Of a stretch of 64,000 bases of DNA, positions 64,000-64,000 are shown one piece after another. The stretch covers positions 1,612,001 through 1,676,000 of the forward strand of contig NZ_CP183834.1 in NCBI RefSeq assembly GCF_049675895.1. The letters are read 5' to 3'. The stretch's first letter is position 1; each line of letters starts with the position of its first letter. Under the pieces are notes generated by a model. That model made no database searches. It was not told where the DNA came from and was given only the letters and a program-made list of their open reading frames with translations. This stretch comes from Ampullimonas aquatilis. Lineage in GTDB: Bacteria > Pseudomonadota > Gammaproteobacteria > Burkholderiales > Burkholderiaceae_D. Made by a program: the position numbers and the translations under genes.

Positions 64000-64000
64000 A

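Overview
The window looks like chromosomal DNA of a betaproteobacterium of the Burkholderiales, most likely an Oxalobacteraceae-type organism. This rests on the gene order thrS-infC-rpmI-rplT-pheS-pheT-ihfA-MerR-tRNA-Pro, on the flagellar order flhB-flhA-flhF-flhG-fliA and flgA-flgM-flgN, and on a PEP-CTERM protein, bdhA and acnB/aceA. The genus cannot be fixed from the sequence alone.

Layout. 0.1-3.9 kb holds flagellar genes: flgB-flgC-flgD leftward, and flgA, flgM and flgN rightward. 4.2-8.5 kb is a leftward operon of two paralogous four-repeat membrane proteins, a small exported protein and an OmpR-type two-component system; a perfect tandem 11-bp repeat lies upstream as a likely operator. 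This block is bracketed by flgN and a decayed copy of the flgN 3' end. 9.1-11.7 kb is a small, GC-richer accessory patch: a LysR regulator, two sister small proteins (one cytoplasmic, one exported), and a cupin gene and an SDR gene that truncate each other at one junction. 12.1-18.5 kb returns to flagella (fliA, flhG-like, flhF, flhA, flhB), followed by an EAL-HDOD protein behind a near-consensus sigma-28 promoter.

20-25 kb holds a DUF2726 protein, aconitase B and isocitrate lyase. 25.3-33.4 kb is the translation cluster with tRNA-Pro and tRNA-Val. 33.5-45.6 kb is housekeeping: relA, an alpha/beta hydrolase, bdhA, a PEP-CTERM protein, uvrD, valS, galU, a degenerate GGDEF protein and tusA. alaS (45.9-48.8 kb) carries an AT-rich in-frame insertion of about 90 residues. 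49.2-54.9 kb encodes a metallophosphoesterase, a Ser/Thr kinase fused to a universal stress protein domain, and a large GAF/PAS/GGDEF/EAL protein.

54.9-64.0 kb is a leftward, tightly overlapping defence-type operon running off the right edge: a DUF2130 protein (partial), a PHP plus SMC-like ATPase, a type III methyltransferase (Mod), a DUF1016 PD-(D/E)XK nuclease and a type III restriction subunit (Res). It is the best candidate in the window for a composite, poorly described system. Other points worth a second look are the AlaRS insertion, the FlhG-like protein without a P-loop, the flgN duplication, the mutual truncation at 11.14 kb, and the hairpin abutting pheS.
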